Source: Acidimicrobiales bacterium (lineage in GTDB: Bacteria; Actinomycetota; Acidimicrobiia; Acidimicrobiales; Iamiaceae). Taken from it: DNA of 64,000 nt. Below, in pieces: positions 1-7,523 of the stretch. The stretch covers positions 62,001 through 126,000 of the forward strand of contig DASZTW010000012.1 of the NCBI GenBank assembly GCA_035547835.1. Reading direction: 5' to 3'. Position 1 is the stretch's first letter, and each line of letters begins with the position of its first letter. A model generated the notes under the pieces. It was not told the DNA's origin. It did no database searches and was given only the letters and a program-made list of their open reading frames with translations. The position numbers and the translations under genes are program-made.

Positions 1-810
1 GTCGCGGGCTTCGACGTGCTCGCCCAACCCACCGAAGTGCGGCGGCGCATCGCGCTGGCCGCGCAGGACGCCACGGTCGACGAGCTGCTCACTGGCCGCG
101 AGAACCTCGTGATGTTGGGCGAGCTGCACCAGCTGCGGCGCCGCGACGCCAAGCGCCGCGCCGGCGAGCTGCTCACCGAGTTCTCGCTCGACGACGCCGC
201 CGACCGGGTGGTGTCCGGTTACTCGGGCGGCATGCGCCGCCGCCTCGACTTGGCGGCCACGTTGGTGGCTGGGCCCGAAGTGCTGTTCCTCGACGAGCCC
301 ACCACCGGTCTCGACCCCCGGGCGCGAGCCGAGCTGTGGGGCGTGCTCGACCTGTTGGTCGACCGCGGCACCACGCTGCTGCTCACCACCCAGTACCTCG
401 AGGAGGCCGACCGCCTCGCCGACGACATCTTGGTCGTCGACCACGGCCGGATCATCGCCCAAGGCGACGCCCGTGGCCTGAAGCGCCAAGTGGGCGGCGA
501 TCACATCGCGGTGGTGGTCACCGACGCCAGCCGTCTTCCCGACGCGGCGTCGATCCTCGCGTCGGCCGGGTCCGCTGAGCCGACGGTCGACGTGGCCGCG
601 CGCACCGCCGTGGTGCCGACCGCACTCGGCGTCGCTGCGCTCGGCGAGGTGGCGCGCGCAATGGAAGCGGCCGGCGTCGAGGTCGAGGACCTCGGCATGC
701 GGCAGCCCACGCTCGACGAGGTGTTCCTCACCCTCACGGGCTCACCGCCCGACGACGAATCCATCGACGGGGCCTCGGTCGCGTCGCGGTTCGAGGAGGT
801 GCCGGCGTGA
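1..810 (+). CDS. ABC exporter ATP-binding subunit (DrrA-like), 5' end outside window
   Basis: This is the ATPase half of an ABC-2 type exporter that moves a drug, lipid or polysaccharide out of the cell with the permease encoded next. The reading frame is open from base 1, so the N-terminus and the Walker A loop lie upstream of the window; 269 residues are visible. The visible part has the Q-loop region, the ABC signature (YSGGMRRRLDLA) and Walker B with D-loop (VLFLDEPTTGLDP), then the switch-region TTQYLEEAD, which is typical of the DrrA/NatA group. The last ~90 residues form the usual DrrA C-terminal domain. The stop overlaps the permease start by 4 bases, implying translational coupling. 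The substrate cannot be read from the sequence. Confidence 0.93.
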   Translation, partial: VAGFDVLAQPTEVRRRIALAAQDATVDELLTGRENLVMLGELHQLRRRDAKRRAGELLTEFSLDDAADRVVSGYSGGMRRRLDLAATLVAGPEVLFLDEPTTGLDPRARAELWGVLDLLVDRGTTLLLTTQYLEEADRLADDILVVDHGRIIAQGDARGLKRQVGGDHIAVVVTDASRLPDAASILASAGSAEPTVDVAARTAVVPTALGVAALGEVARAMEAAGVEVEDLGMRQPTLDEVFLTLTGSPPDDESIDGASVASRFEEVPA

Positions 811-1595
811 TCCACGACTCCTGGGTCCTCGCCCGGCGAGGTCTCATCCACATGCGGCGCCAGCCCGAGGCGCTGAGCGACGCCACCATCCAACCGATCA
901 TGTTCGTGGTGATGTTCGGCTATGTGTTCGGCGGCGCCATCCACGCGCCCAACGGCGGCAACTACCGCGAGTTCCTGATGGGCGGCATCTTCGCCCAGAC
1001 CATCGTGTTCACGGCGTTCGGCGTGGCGATGGCGCTGGCCAACGACCGCAAGAACGGTGCGATCGACCGGTTCCGCTCGTTGCCGCTCGCCCGCGGCGCG
1101 GTGCTCGGCGGCCACGCCTTGGCCAACTTGCTCAAAGCCCTGCTGCCGATCGCGCTGATGTCGATCTGCGGGCTGCTGGTGGGTTGGCGGATCCGCGGCA
1201 ACGTGCTCGACACGTTCGGCGGCTACGTGCTGCTGGTCGCGTTCGCGTTCGCCATGATCTGGATCGGCGTGCTGCTCGGCAGCATCGTCGAGACGCCCGA
1301 AGGGGTGCAGGGCATCGCGTTCGTGGCGCTGTTCCCGATCACCTTCGTGGCGAGCACGTTCGTGCCGGTCAAGAGCATGCCGGCAGGACTGCGCACGATC
1401 GCCCAGTGGAACCCCGTCACCACGTTCTCCGACGCGGTGCGGATCCAGTTCGGCAACCCGACCACCGCCGTGGGACCCCATGCGCCCTGGCCGGCGGCGC
1501 ACCCGCTCGCCTACACACTCGTGTGGATCTTCGCCATCGTCGGCATCGCCGCGCCGCTGGCCGTGCGCGCGTACCAACGCTCGATCGATTCCTGA
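807..1595 (+). CDS. ABC-2 type exporter permease (DrrB-like)
   Basis: A 262-residue membrane protein that pairs with the preceding ATPase. It starts at a GTG inside the ATPase stop (GTGA overlap). It begins with a short cytoplasmic segment and has about six hydrophobic segments. The ABC-2 signature region near residues 165-205 (EGVQGIAFVALFPITF, then STFVPVKSMP and a WNPVTTFSDAVR motif) is characteristic of DrrB/YadH permeases. Length is normal for the family. As nothing else in the operon is visible upstream, the cargo is unknown; daunorubicin resistance should not be assumed from the family name. Confidence 0.93.
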   Translation: MIHDSWVLARRGLIHMRRQPEALSDATIQPIMFVVMFGYVFGGAIHAPNGGNYREFLMGGIFAQTIVFTAFGVAMALANDRKNGAIDRFRSLPLARGAVLGGHALANLLKALLPIALMSICGLLVGWRIRGNVLDTFGGYVLLVAFAFAMIWIGVLLGSIVETPEGVQGIAFVALFPITFVASTFVPVKSMPAGLRTIAQWNPVTTFSDAVRIQFGNPTTAVGPHAPWPAAHPLAYTLVWIFAIVGIAAPLAVRAYQRSIDS

Positions 1596-1641
1596 GGAGT
1601 CGGTCGGGTCCTGGTCCCCATCGATTGCTGAGGGAATGGGC

Positions 1642-1660
1642 GGGGGAGCTACGGTCCCCC
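1642..1660 (+). promoter_or_regulatory. hairpin and possible -10 element in front of the thioesterase gene
   Basis: GGGGGA and TCCCCC form a 6-bp stem around a 7-base loop. The loop overlaps TACGGT (1650-1655), which fits the TAnnnT -10 consensus and lies 9 bases before the ATG at 1665. It may be a promoter for a nearly leaderless mRNA; the hairpin could also end the exporter transcript. Both readings are inference. Confidence 0.3.
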
Positions 1661-1664
1661 GACG

Positions 1665-2513
1665 ATGGCAGAGCAGCTCGACCAGGTCGTCGCCACGCTC
1701 GACGTCGCGCCCGGCGCCGACGGCCGGTGCCTCGCCCAGAACCTGGCGTCGCCGGGCGCCGTGGTCTTCGGCGGCCAGATGATCGCCCAGGCAATTCTGG
1801 CCGCCACCCGCTCGTTGCCCGACAAGTCCGTGCGCTCGGTCCACACCGTGTTCGCGCGCGGGGCCGCGGTCGACACCCCGCTCGAGCTCACCGTCCAACC
1901 GCTCCACAGCGGCCGGGCGGTCGGCAGCGTCAACGTCACGTTCGCCCAAGGTGACCGGCTCTGCGCGCAGTCGCTGTTGTTGCTCAGCGCGGAGGAGCCC
2001 GACTTCGTACGCCACGACGCGCCGTTCCCGTCCGGCACCGCATCGGCCGCCGACTCGCCCGAGGGGCACGACGAGGGTTGGTGGCAGACCCGGATCGTCG
2101 GGGGTGTCGACTTCAACGACCCCGCCCTGGTCGGACCGCCCGAGCTGCAAGTGTGGTCGCGGGTCGCGGGCACGCCCCCTGACGACCAGGCGTTGCACCA
2201 GGCGTTGCTGGCGTACGGCACCGAGGGGTTCCTGATCGCCACGGCCATGCGTCCCCACGAGGGAGTGGGCCAGGCGCTCGCGCACCGCACGGTGTCGACC
2301 AGCGTCCTCACCCACACTGTGACGTTCCACGAGGCGGTGCGCGCCGACCAGTGGAACTTGCTCGACATGCAGAGCACGCACGCCAGTCGCGGCCGCGCGT
2401 TCGGGCGCGGCCAGGTGTTCGACTCGGACGGCAACCACGTAGCGTCGATCCAGCAGGAGAGCCTCTTGCGGGCGGCGCCGGAGCGTTCGGGTGATGCGCC
2501 GCTGAAGTACTGA
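1665..2513 (+). CDS. acyl-CoA thioesterase II (TesB-like, double hotdog)
   Basis: A 282-residue cytoplasmic thioesterase that hydrolyses acyl-CoA to free acid and CoA. The N-terminal hotdog repeat has the family features FGGQMIAQAILAA and a VHTVFARGA segment followed by the R-x-V-x-V-x-F pattern; the second repeat carries DQWNLLDMQSTHASRGRAFGRG, the usual C-terminal TesB motif with an Asp and Gln/Thr around the active site. The length matches TesB proteins. It lies 69 bp after the exporter and 77 bp before two acyl-CoA dehydrogenases, so a role in acyl-CoA turnover is likely, though chain-length preference cannot be told. Confidence 0.92.
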   Translation: MAEQLDQVVATLDVAPGADGRCLAQNLASPGAVVFGGQMIAQAILAATRSLPDKSVRSVHTVFARGAAVDTPLELTVQPLHSGRAVGSVNVTFAQGDRLCAQSLLLLSAEEPDFVRHDAPFPSGTASAADSPEGHDEGWWQTRIVGGVDFNDPALVGPPELQVWSRVAGTPPDDQALHQALLAYGTEGFLIATAMRPHEGVGQALAHRTVSTSVLTHTVTFHEAVRADQWNLLDMQSTHASRGRAFGRGQVFDSDGNHVASIQQESLLRAAPERSGDAPLKY

Positions 2514-2590
2514 GAGGTCGGTCGACGAGGTGCGGCTGCGCCCGAGCAGCATCCCGTCGACCGTCTTGGAGGCATCGACCGGGGGAGCCA

Positions 2591-3613
2591 GTGGACTTAC
2601 GGATGACCGATGAGCAGGCCCAGCTCGTCGACGCGTTCTCGGCCTTGTACGCCAAGGAGTCGGGCACCGAGGCCGTGCGCGCCGCGGAGCCCGACGGGTT
2701 CGCGCCGTCGCTGTGGGCCAAGGTGTCCGAGCTGGGCGGGGTGGCCATGGCCGTGCCCGAAGCGGCGGGCGGCTGGGGTGCGTCGATGCTCGACCTCGGC
2801 CTGGTGGCCGAGCAACAGGGCCGGGCGCTGGCCTCGGTCCCCCTCATCGAAGGCCAAGTGGCGGCCCGTCTGCTCGCCCGCGCCGACCGTCCCGACGCCG
2901 CCCCGGTGCTCGCCGACCTGCTTGCCGGGGCCGCCATCGGCACCGTGGCGTTGCACGCGCCGGTCGGCGGCGAGGTGCGGATGTTGCCGGCCGGTCTGGT
3001 GTCCGACCATGTCGTGGCCCTCAACGGCGATCGCTTGGTGCTGGCACCTGTTGCCCACGGCCAGCGCACCCGCGTTGCCAACCTCGCGGCCATGCCGGTT
3101 GCCGACGTGCGGCTCGACAACCCTGTCGAGCTCGGCTCGGGGACGGGCGCGGTCGAGGCGCACGGGCGCGCGGTCGACGAGTGGCTCGCGCTCACCGCGT
3201 GCGCGCTCGTGGGAGCCGGCGCGCGGGGGCTCGAGATCGGCGTCGACTACGTGCAGCACCGCGAAGCGTGGGGGGTCCCGATCGGCTCGTTCCAGTCGAT
3301 CGCCCACCGCCTGGCCGACGCCGCGGCCGCGGTGGACGCCGCCCGCTTGCTGGCTTGGGAAGCGTGCTGGGCCTTCGACGAGGAACCCGACCGGTCGGCC
3401 GAGCTCGCGGCCATGGCGTTCGGGTTCGCGTACGAGACGGCCCGCGACGCCACGTACCTCAGCTTGCACTTCCACGGCGGCTACGGCTTCATGATGGAGC
3501 AGGACATCCAGCTGTACTTCCGGCGGGCCCGCGGCTGGGCCAACGTCTACGGCGACGCTCGGACGGCGTATCGAAGGGTCGCGGCGCACCGGCTGGGGGA
3601 ACGTGGGGCATGA
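2591..3613 (+). CDS. acyl-CoA dehydrogenase, small-subunit type (FadE)
   Basis: A 340-residue FAD-dependent acyl-CoA dehydrogenase, shorter than the ~390 residues of homotetrameric members. It starts at a GTG preceded by GGGGGAG. Conserved parts seen are the N-terminal helical domain (MTDEQAQLVDAF), the region around residue 215 (YVQHREAWGVPIGSFQSIAH) and the C-terminal HGGYGFMMEQDIQLYFRRAR motif of the flavin-contacting helices. The stop overlaps the next dehydrogenase start by 3 bases. Such short/long tandem pairs are known from actinobacterial steroid and fatty-acid catabolism, where they form alpha2beta2 enzymes; that assembly is inferred here. Confidence 0.9.
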   Translation: MDLRMTDEQAQLVDAFSALYAKESGTEAVRAAEPDGFAPSLWAKVSELGGVAMAVPEAAGGWGASMLDLGLVAEQQGRALASVPLIEGQVAARLLARADRPDAAPVLADLLAGAAIGTVALHAPVGGEVRMLPAGLVSDHVVALNGDRLVLAPVAHGQRTRVANLAAMPVADVRLDNPVELGSGTGAVEAHGRAVDEWLALTACALVGAGARGLEIGVDYVQHREAWGVPIGSFQSIAHRLADAAAAVDAARLLAWEACWAFDEEPDRSAELAAMAFGFAYETARDATYLSLHFHGGYGFMMEQDIQLYFRRARGWANVYGDARTAYRRVAAHRLGERGA

Positions 3614-4776
3614 CGATCGACTTCAGCCTCGGCCCGGAGAGCGACGACCTGCGCGAGGAAGTGCGGTCGTTCCTCGACGAGCACCTCACCCGCGAGATGG
3701 AGCAGCGCATCGACGAGACCGGCGTGCACCACGACGCCGGTTTCGTGCAGGCCATGCGCGAACGCGATTGGCTGGCGCCCGGCTGGCCCGCCGAGCTGGG
3801 TGGCCAGGGCATGGACCCGGTCGACGTGCTCCCGATCCGTGAGGAGTTCGCCCGCCGCAGCGCGCCGTACTACGGCATCGGGATCACGGCGATGGTGGCC
3901 AAAGTCCTCGCGGCGCTCGGCACCGAGGAGCAAAAGGCCGAGATCCTGCCCAAAGCGCTGAACGGCGAGGTGCTGATGGCGCTCGGGTTCACCGAGCCCG
4001 AGTGCGGCTCCGATGTCGCTGCGGCGCGCACCAAAGCCGTGCGCGACGGCGACGAGTGGGTGATCAGCGGCCAGAAGATGTTCACCACCAACGGTCACAT
4101 CGCGGATTACGTGTTCCTGCTCGCCCGCACCAATCCCGACGCGCCCAAGCACAAGGGCCTCACGGTGTTCCTGGTGCCGGTCGACCAGCCGGGGTTCGAG
4201 GCGCAGGCGGTGTACACGCTGTCGGGCGAGCGCACGAACATCACTTTCTACAACGAGCTGCGCGTGTCGGACCGGTGGCGGATCGGCGGCGTCGACAAGG
4301 GGTGGGCGGTGATGACCCACTCGCTGCAAGACGAGCACTCCAACGGCTTCGCGTTCCGGTCGCTCGCCGTGCTCGACCACCTCGAGCGCTGGGCCTCGGC
4401 CGACGGGCCCGACGGCACCCGTCCGGTCGACGATCCCGTGGTGGCGGTGGAGGTGGGCCGCATGGCCGCCGAGATCGAGGCCGGCAAGCTGCTCCAACGG
4501 CGAGCGGTCTGGATGTCGACGGTGGGCGAGGTCCCCGAGGCCGAAGGCCCGATGGCCAAGCTGTTCACGTCGGAGGCCTTCCAGCGTCACGCCCAGACGG
4601 CCGCCGAGCTGCTCGGCCCCGACGGCCTGCGCCGCTACCTCGACCCGAGCGCGCCGGAGGACGGTCGCATCGAGGAAGCCGTGCGCTTCTCGCTCGGCAC
4701 CACGATCTATGCCGGCACGTCGGAAGTGCAGCGCAACATCATCGCCCAGCGCGGCCTCAAGCTGCCGCGGTCCTGA
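3610..4776 (+). CDS. acyl-CoA dehydrogenase, large-subunit type (FadE)
   Basis: A 388-residue acyl-CoA dehydrogenase. The ATG at 3610 overlaps the stop of the preceding dehydrogenase, and the family fold starts immediately (IDFSLGPESDDLREEVRSF). The middle beta-domain shows ALGFTEPECGSDVAA and GQKMFTTNGHIADYVFLLAR, and the C-terminus ends with IYAGTSEVQRNIIAQRGL. In medium-chain enzymes the catalytic glutamate lies in YEGT; here that position is Ala (YAGT), so the base must lie elsewhere, as in isovaleryl-type or FadE heteromeric enzymes. Probably forms one enzyme with the neighbour; substrate unknown. Confidence 0.92.
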   Translation: MTIDFSLGPESDDLREEVRSFLDEHLTREMEQRIDETGVHHDAGFVQAMRERDWLAPGWPAELGGQGMDPVDVLPIREEFARRSAPYYGIGITAMVAKVLAALGTEEQKAEILPKALNGEVLMALGFTEPECGSDVAAARTKAVRDGDEWVISGQKMFTTNGHIADYVFLLARTNPDAPKHKGLTVFLVPVDQPGFEAQAVYTLSGERTNITFYNELRVSDRWRIGGVDKGWAVMTHSLQDEHSNGFAFRSLAVLDHLERWASADGPDGTRPVDDPVVAVEVGRMAAEIEAGKLLQRRAVWMSTVGEVPEAEGPMAKLFTSEAFQRHAQTAAELLGPDGLRRYLDPSAPEDGRIEEAVRFSLGTTIYAGTSEVQRNIIAQRGLKLPRS

Positions 4777-4840
4777 TCTGGCTGCGGGCCCCGTCGTAGC
4801 CGGCCGGGCTGGTGCACAGCGCCGGTGGTAGACCACCGGG

Positions 4841-5281
4841 ATCGAGCCGTCACCTGCCGTCGTCAACCATGTCGGGCTGTGCACCGCCGACCTCGAGCGC
4901 TCCCGCGCGTTCTACGTCGCGGTGTTCGGCTTCGAGGTCGAGCGTGAGCTGACCGTCCCCGACCAGGCGGCCGCAGAGCTGCTGGCGGTCGTACCACCGG
5001 TGGGCTTGACCGCCGTGTACCTGCGCCGGGGCGAGCTCGTGCTGGAGCTGTTGTCGTTCGACCGGCCCGGCAACCCGCCGTGGGCCAGACGGGTCATGAA
5101 CGAGCCCGGCCTCACCCACTTGTCGTTCTCGGTCGACGACCTGGCTGCCGCCGCGGCGTCGGTCGTCGTCCACGGCGGCGAAGTCGTGTACGAGTCGCTG
5201 CACGCGTACATGGTGCGCGATCCCGACGGCCAGCTCCTCGAGCTCCTCCCCATGTCCTACCGGGACCGGCTCCCCTCCTGA
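4841..5281 (+). CDS. VOC (glyoxalase/bleomycin-resistance fold) protein without a canonical start codon
   Basis: A small metalloprotein of the vicinal-oxygen-chelate superfamily. The first beta-strand with its metal-type histidine (VNHVGLCTADLERSRAFY) begins near 4862, the middle shows GLTAVYLRRGELVLELL and THLSFSVDDL, and the end is MVRDPDGQLLELLPMSYRDR, all typical of two betaalphabetabetabeta modules. The only ATG/GTG in frame is at 4922, which would delete the first strand and the histidine; an in-frame TAG sits at 4829. The start given is an ATC codon at 4841, the only plausible initiator left, so either rare ATC initiation, a mutated start or a sequence error applies. The end is secure, the start is not. 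Substrate unknown. Confidence 0.7.
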   Translation: MEPSPAVVNHVGLCTADLERSRAFYVAVFGFEVERELTVPDQAAAELLAVVPPVGLTAVYLRRGELVLELLSFDRPGNPPWARRVMNEPGLTHLSFSVDDLAAAAASVVVHGGEVVYESLHAYMVRDPDGQLLELLPMSYRDRLPS

Positions 5282-5371
5282 CGGAATTTTGGGGGTACCC
5301 CCCTCATGCACGCGCGGTGAGTGGTGGCGTACTGATGAGGTGAGCGGTGCGACCCTGGAGGGAGCGGGCGA
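5282..5371 (+). promoter_or_regulatory. intergenic region with GGGGGTACCCCC palindrome
   Basis: The 90-bp gap before the MauE-thioredoxin gene holds a perfect 12-bp palindrome, GGGGGTACCCCC at 5291-5302, preceded by TTTT. It may be a protein-binding site or part of a terminator for the VOC gene; a hairpin with a two-base loop is unlikely to be stable. GGAGGGAGC at 5357-5365 is a good ribosome-binding site for the gene at 5372. Confidence 0.35.
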
Positions 5372-6748
5372 ATGGACGTCTTGGTGTTGGCCAGCGCGGC
5401 CGTGGTCAGCGCGGTGGTGGCGGTGGCGGCGGCGGGCAAGCTGCGCGATCCCGACGGCCTGGTGGGGGCGCTACCCGGCCTGGGGATCTCCGATCGCCAC
5501 GGCCGTCTGATCGGGAGGTCGCTCCCGGTGGTGGAGCTGGCGCTGGGCGCGGCGTTGTGGGTGCCGGTGACGCGGCGGTGGGCGGGTGCCGGGGCGACGC
5601 TGCTCCTGCTCGTCTTCCTGGGTCTGGTGAGCGCCGCGGTGGTGCGGGGGCGACGGGTTCGTTGCGCCTGCTTCGGTTCGCTGAGCGCAGCCGACCTGTC
5701 GTGGACGTCGGTCCTGCGCAACGCGGTCCTCGTGGGGCTGGCCGCGATCGTTGCGGCACGGCCGGCCACGTGGGGCGCGGCCGCCCGCTCCGTCGACGGC
5801 GGCGGCGTCGTGCTCGCCCTCGGTGGGGTGGTGGGTGCGCTCGCGGTGTCCACTGCGCTGCTCGCCCGCCTCCAACTCGACCTGCTCCGGCGTTACGGCG
5901 AGGTCCTGAACCGGCTGGACAGCGGAGCCGCTCCCGGCACGACCACGCTTCGGGAGCCCGACTCGTTGATCGAGGTCGGTGCCGTGGCGCCCGGCGTGAC
6001 CGTCGGCGAGCTCGACCGCGGGCCGGTGGCGCTGCCGTCGCTGTGGGGCGCAGGCCGCGCCCTGCTCCTGTTCGTGAGCCCGAGCTGCGGTGCGTGCCGA
6101 TCGATCATGGGGCGCGTCGCCGAGTTCGCGAGCCGGCACCAGGACGTCGCGGTGGCGGTGATCTCGCCGCACAGCCCCCGCAAGACGCGCGACTCGCACC
6201 CGGGCGCGCCGATCCGTTGGTTGGTCGACCGCACCCAAGCGGCGTTCGAGGCGTTCGGGGTCACCCGCACGCCGATCGCGGTGTTGGTCGACGAGCACGG
6301 TGAGGTGGTCGAGACCGCACGCGGATCCGCACAGGTGGTCGCGCTGCTCGACGAGGTGGCCGTCACGACCTTGTCGCTCGACGACATCGAGCTTTTCGAC
6401 GAAGCGGGCAACCCGGCCGCGCTCCGCGACGTCGTCGGACCCGAAGGTGCGCTGCTGTTCTGGAACCCGGACTGCGGCTGGTGCCAGGAGCTCCAGCCGC
6501 AGCTGCCGACACACGACGGGGCGGTGGTGGGATCCACCGTGGCGATCGTGGCCGGTCCGATCAGAGCCGACGCGGGGCCGGGCAACGGCTGGCCGGTGTT
6601 GTTCGACCCGGGAAGGACCGCGGCCCGGGTCGCGGAGTCGCCCGGTACGCCGAGCTTGATCCGGTTGGCAGGCGGGCAGCCGCTCGGGCCCGCCGCGGCC
6701 GGCGGCCCGGCCGTCCTCGAAGCCTTGGGGGTGACCGTCGATGGCTGA
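5372..6748 (+). CDS. MauE-type membrane protein fused to two thioredoxin-like domains
   Basis: A 458-residue membrane thiol-redox protein. Residues ~1-150 are a four-helix MauE/DoxX-like membrane domain (starting VLASAAVVSAVVAVAAAGK; helix-flanking CACFGSL near residue 107, the MauE cysteine motif). Residues ~205-330 form a thioredoxin-like domain with C-G-A-C (SPSCGACRSIM, ~239-242). Residues ~335-455 form a second one with C-G-W-C (NPDCGWCQEL, ~368-371). MauE is known from methylamine dehydrogenase maturation, where it supports disulfide formation. No mau structural genes are nearby. The gene overlaps the next, a 20-cysteine exported protein, by 8 bases. I infer that it makes or isomerises disulfides in that partner. 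Confidence 0.85.
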   Translation: MDVLVLASAAVVSAVVAVAAAGKLRDPDGLVGALPGLGISDRHGRLIGRSLPVVELALGAALWVPVTRRWAGAGATLLLLVFLGLVSAAVVRGRRVRCACFGSLSAADLSWTSVLRNAVLVGLAAIVAARPATWGAAARSVDGGGVVLALGGVVGALAVSTALLARLQLDLLRRYGEVLNRLDSGAAPGTTTLREPDSLIEVGAVAPGVTVGELDRGPVALPSLWGAGRALLLFVSPSCGACRSIMGRVAEFASRHQDVAVAVISPHSPRKTRDSHPGAPIRWLVDRTQAAFEAFGVTRTPIAVLVDEHGEVVETARGSAQVVALLDEVAVTTLSLDDIELFDEAGNPAALRDVVGPEGALLFWNPDCGWCQELQPQLPTHDGAVVGSTVAIVAGPIRADAGPGNGWPVLFDPGRTAARVAESPGTPSLIRLAGGQPLGPAAAGGPAVLEALGVTVDG

Positions 6749-7523
6749 CGATCTCGACCGGCTCGCCCGCGCGCACGCGTCGGGCGACGTCAGCCGCCGC
6801 CGAGTGCTGGGGCTGCTGCTCGGCGCCTCGACCACGGCCGTGCTCGGCGGCACGGTGGGCGAGCGGATCCTCCGGAGCCGCAACGGCAACCAGGCCCTCG
6901 TGGCCACGACCCGAACCGCTGCGAAAGGAACCGCGCCGGCTCCAGTCGCGCCGCTGTCCGCGGCCAGCGGCGGCGACCCTGCCTGCACGTTGCCGAACAT
7001 GCGTCGGCCCCTGAACGGCCCCGGCGATTGTCCCGACAAGCGGATCACCAAACAGAACTACACCCCGACCTTCAACGGCTGTGGCTCGGCCGGTCTCGCT
7101 GGCTACCTGGTCCCCGATGACTTCGACGGCTACTCGTTCACGCCCGCATGTGACGAGCACGACCGTTGCTACGGCACCTGCAACTCGAACAAGGACACCT
7201 GCGACCAGAACTTCCTCAGGGACATGAACCAGATCTGTGACAGCCACTTCCTCGACTACACGTCGGGTCACAAGGACTGCCGCGACAACGCGTACATCTA
7301 CTACGACGCCGTGCACCTGATCGGCGGTGGGCCGTACGACGACGCACAAGTCGAGGCGTGCGACTGTTGCGAAGAGTTCGTCGAGTGCGTCTACTGCTTC
7401 TGCAACGACAAGTACTACGCCAGCGCGGTCGACTGCACCGGGGACTGTCACGCCTCGCTGTCGTGCTTCACCGGCATCTGCGTCCCCGCCGACACCCAAG
7501 ACTGCTTGCAGGCCTGGCGATGA
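6741..7523 (+). CDS. Tat-exported cysteine-rich protein resembling group XII secreted phospholipase A2
   Basis: A 260-residue exported protein. The N-terminus has a twin-arginine motif (SRRRVLG) before a hydrophobic stretch, so Tat export is likely. The mature part has 20 cysteines. Key features follow the order of group XII phospholipase A2: a calcium-loop-like NGCGSAGLAGYL, then ACDEHDRCYGTC with the catalytic-type His-Asp, then spaced K-D-T-C-D and a C-terminal YDAVHLIGGGPYDDAQ followed by a C-x-C-C cluster. In animal group XII enzymes the active-site segment reads CCxxHDRCYxTC; the first Cys is Ala here. Probable role: calcium-dependent phospholipid hydrolysis outside the cell, or lipid binding if catalysis is lost. 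A Cys-rich tail of ~70 residues has no counterpart that I recognise. Overlaps both neighbours. Confidence 0.75.
   Translation: MADDLDRLARAHASGDVSRRRVLGLLLGASTTAVLGGTVGERILRSRNGNQALVATTRTAAKGTAPAPVAPLSAASGGDPACTLPNMRRPLNGPGDCPDKRITKQNYTPTFNGCGSAGLAGYLVPDDFDGYSFTPACDEHDRCYGTCNSNKDTCDQNFLRDMNQICDSHFLDYTSGHKDCRDNAYIYYDAVHLIGGGPYDDAQVEACDCCEEFVECVYCFCNDKYYASAVDCTGDCHASLSCFTGICVPADTQDCLQAWR

Noticed and set aside
5372-6748. Methylamine-utilisation cluster
   Set aside because: Only the MauE-like domain is present; there are no methylamine dehydrogenase subunits, and the CxxC domains and cysteine-rich neighbour point to general disulfide chemistry.
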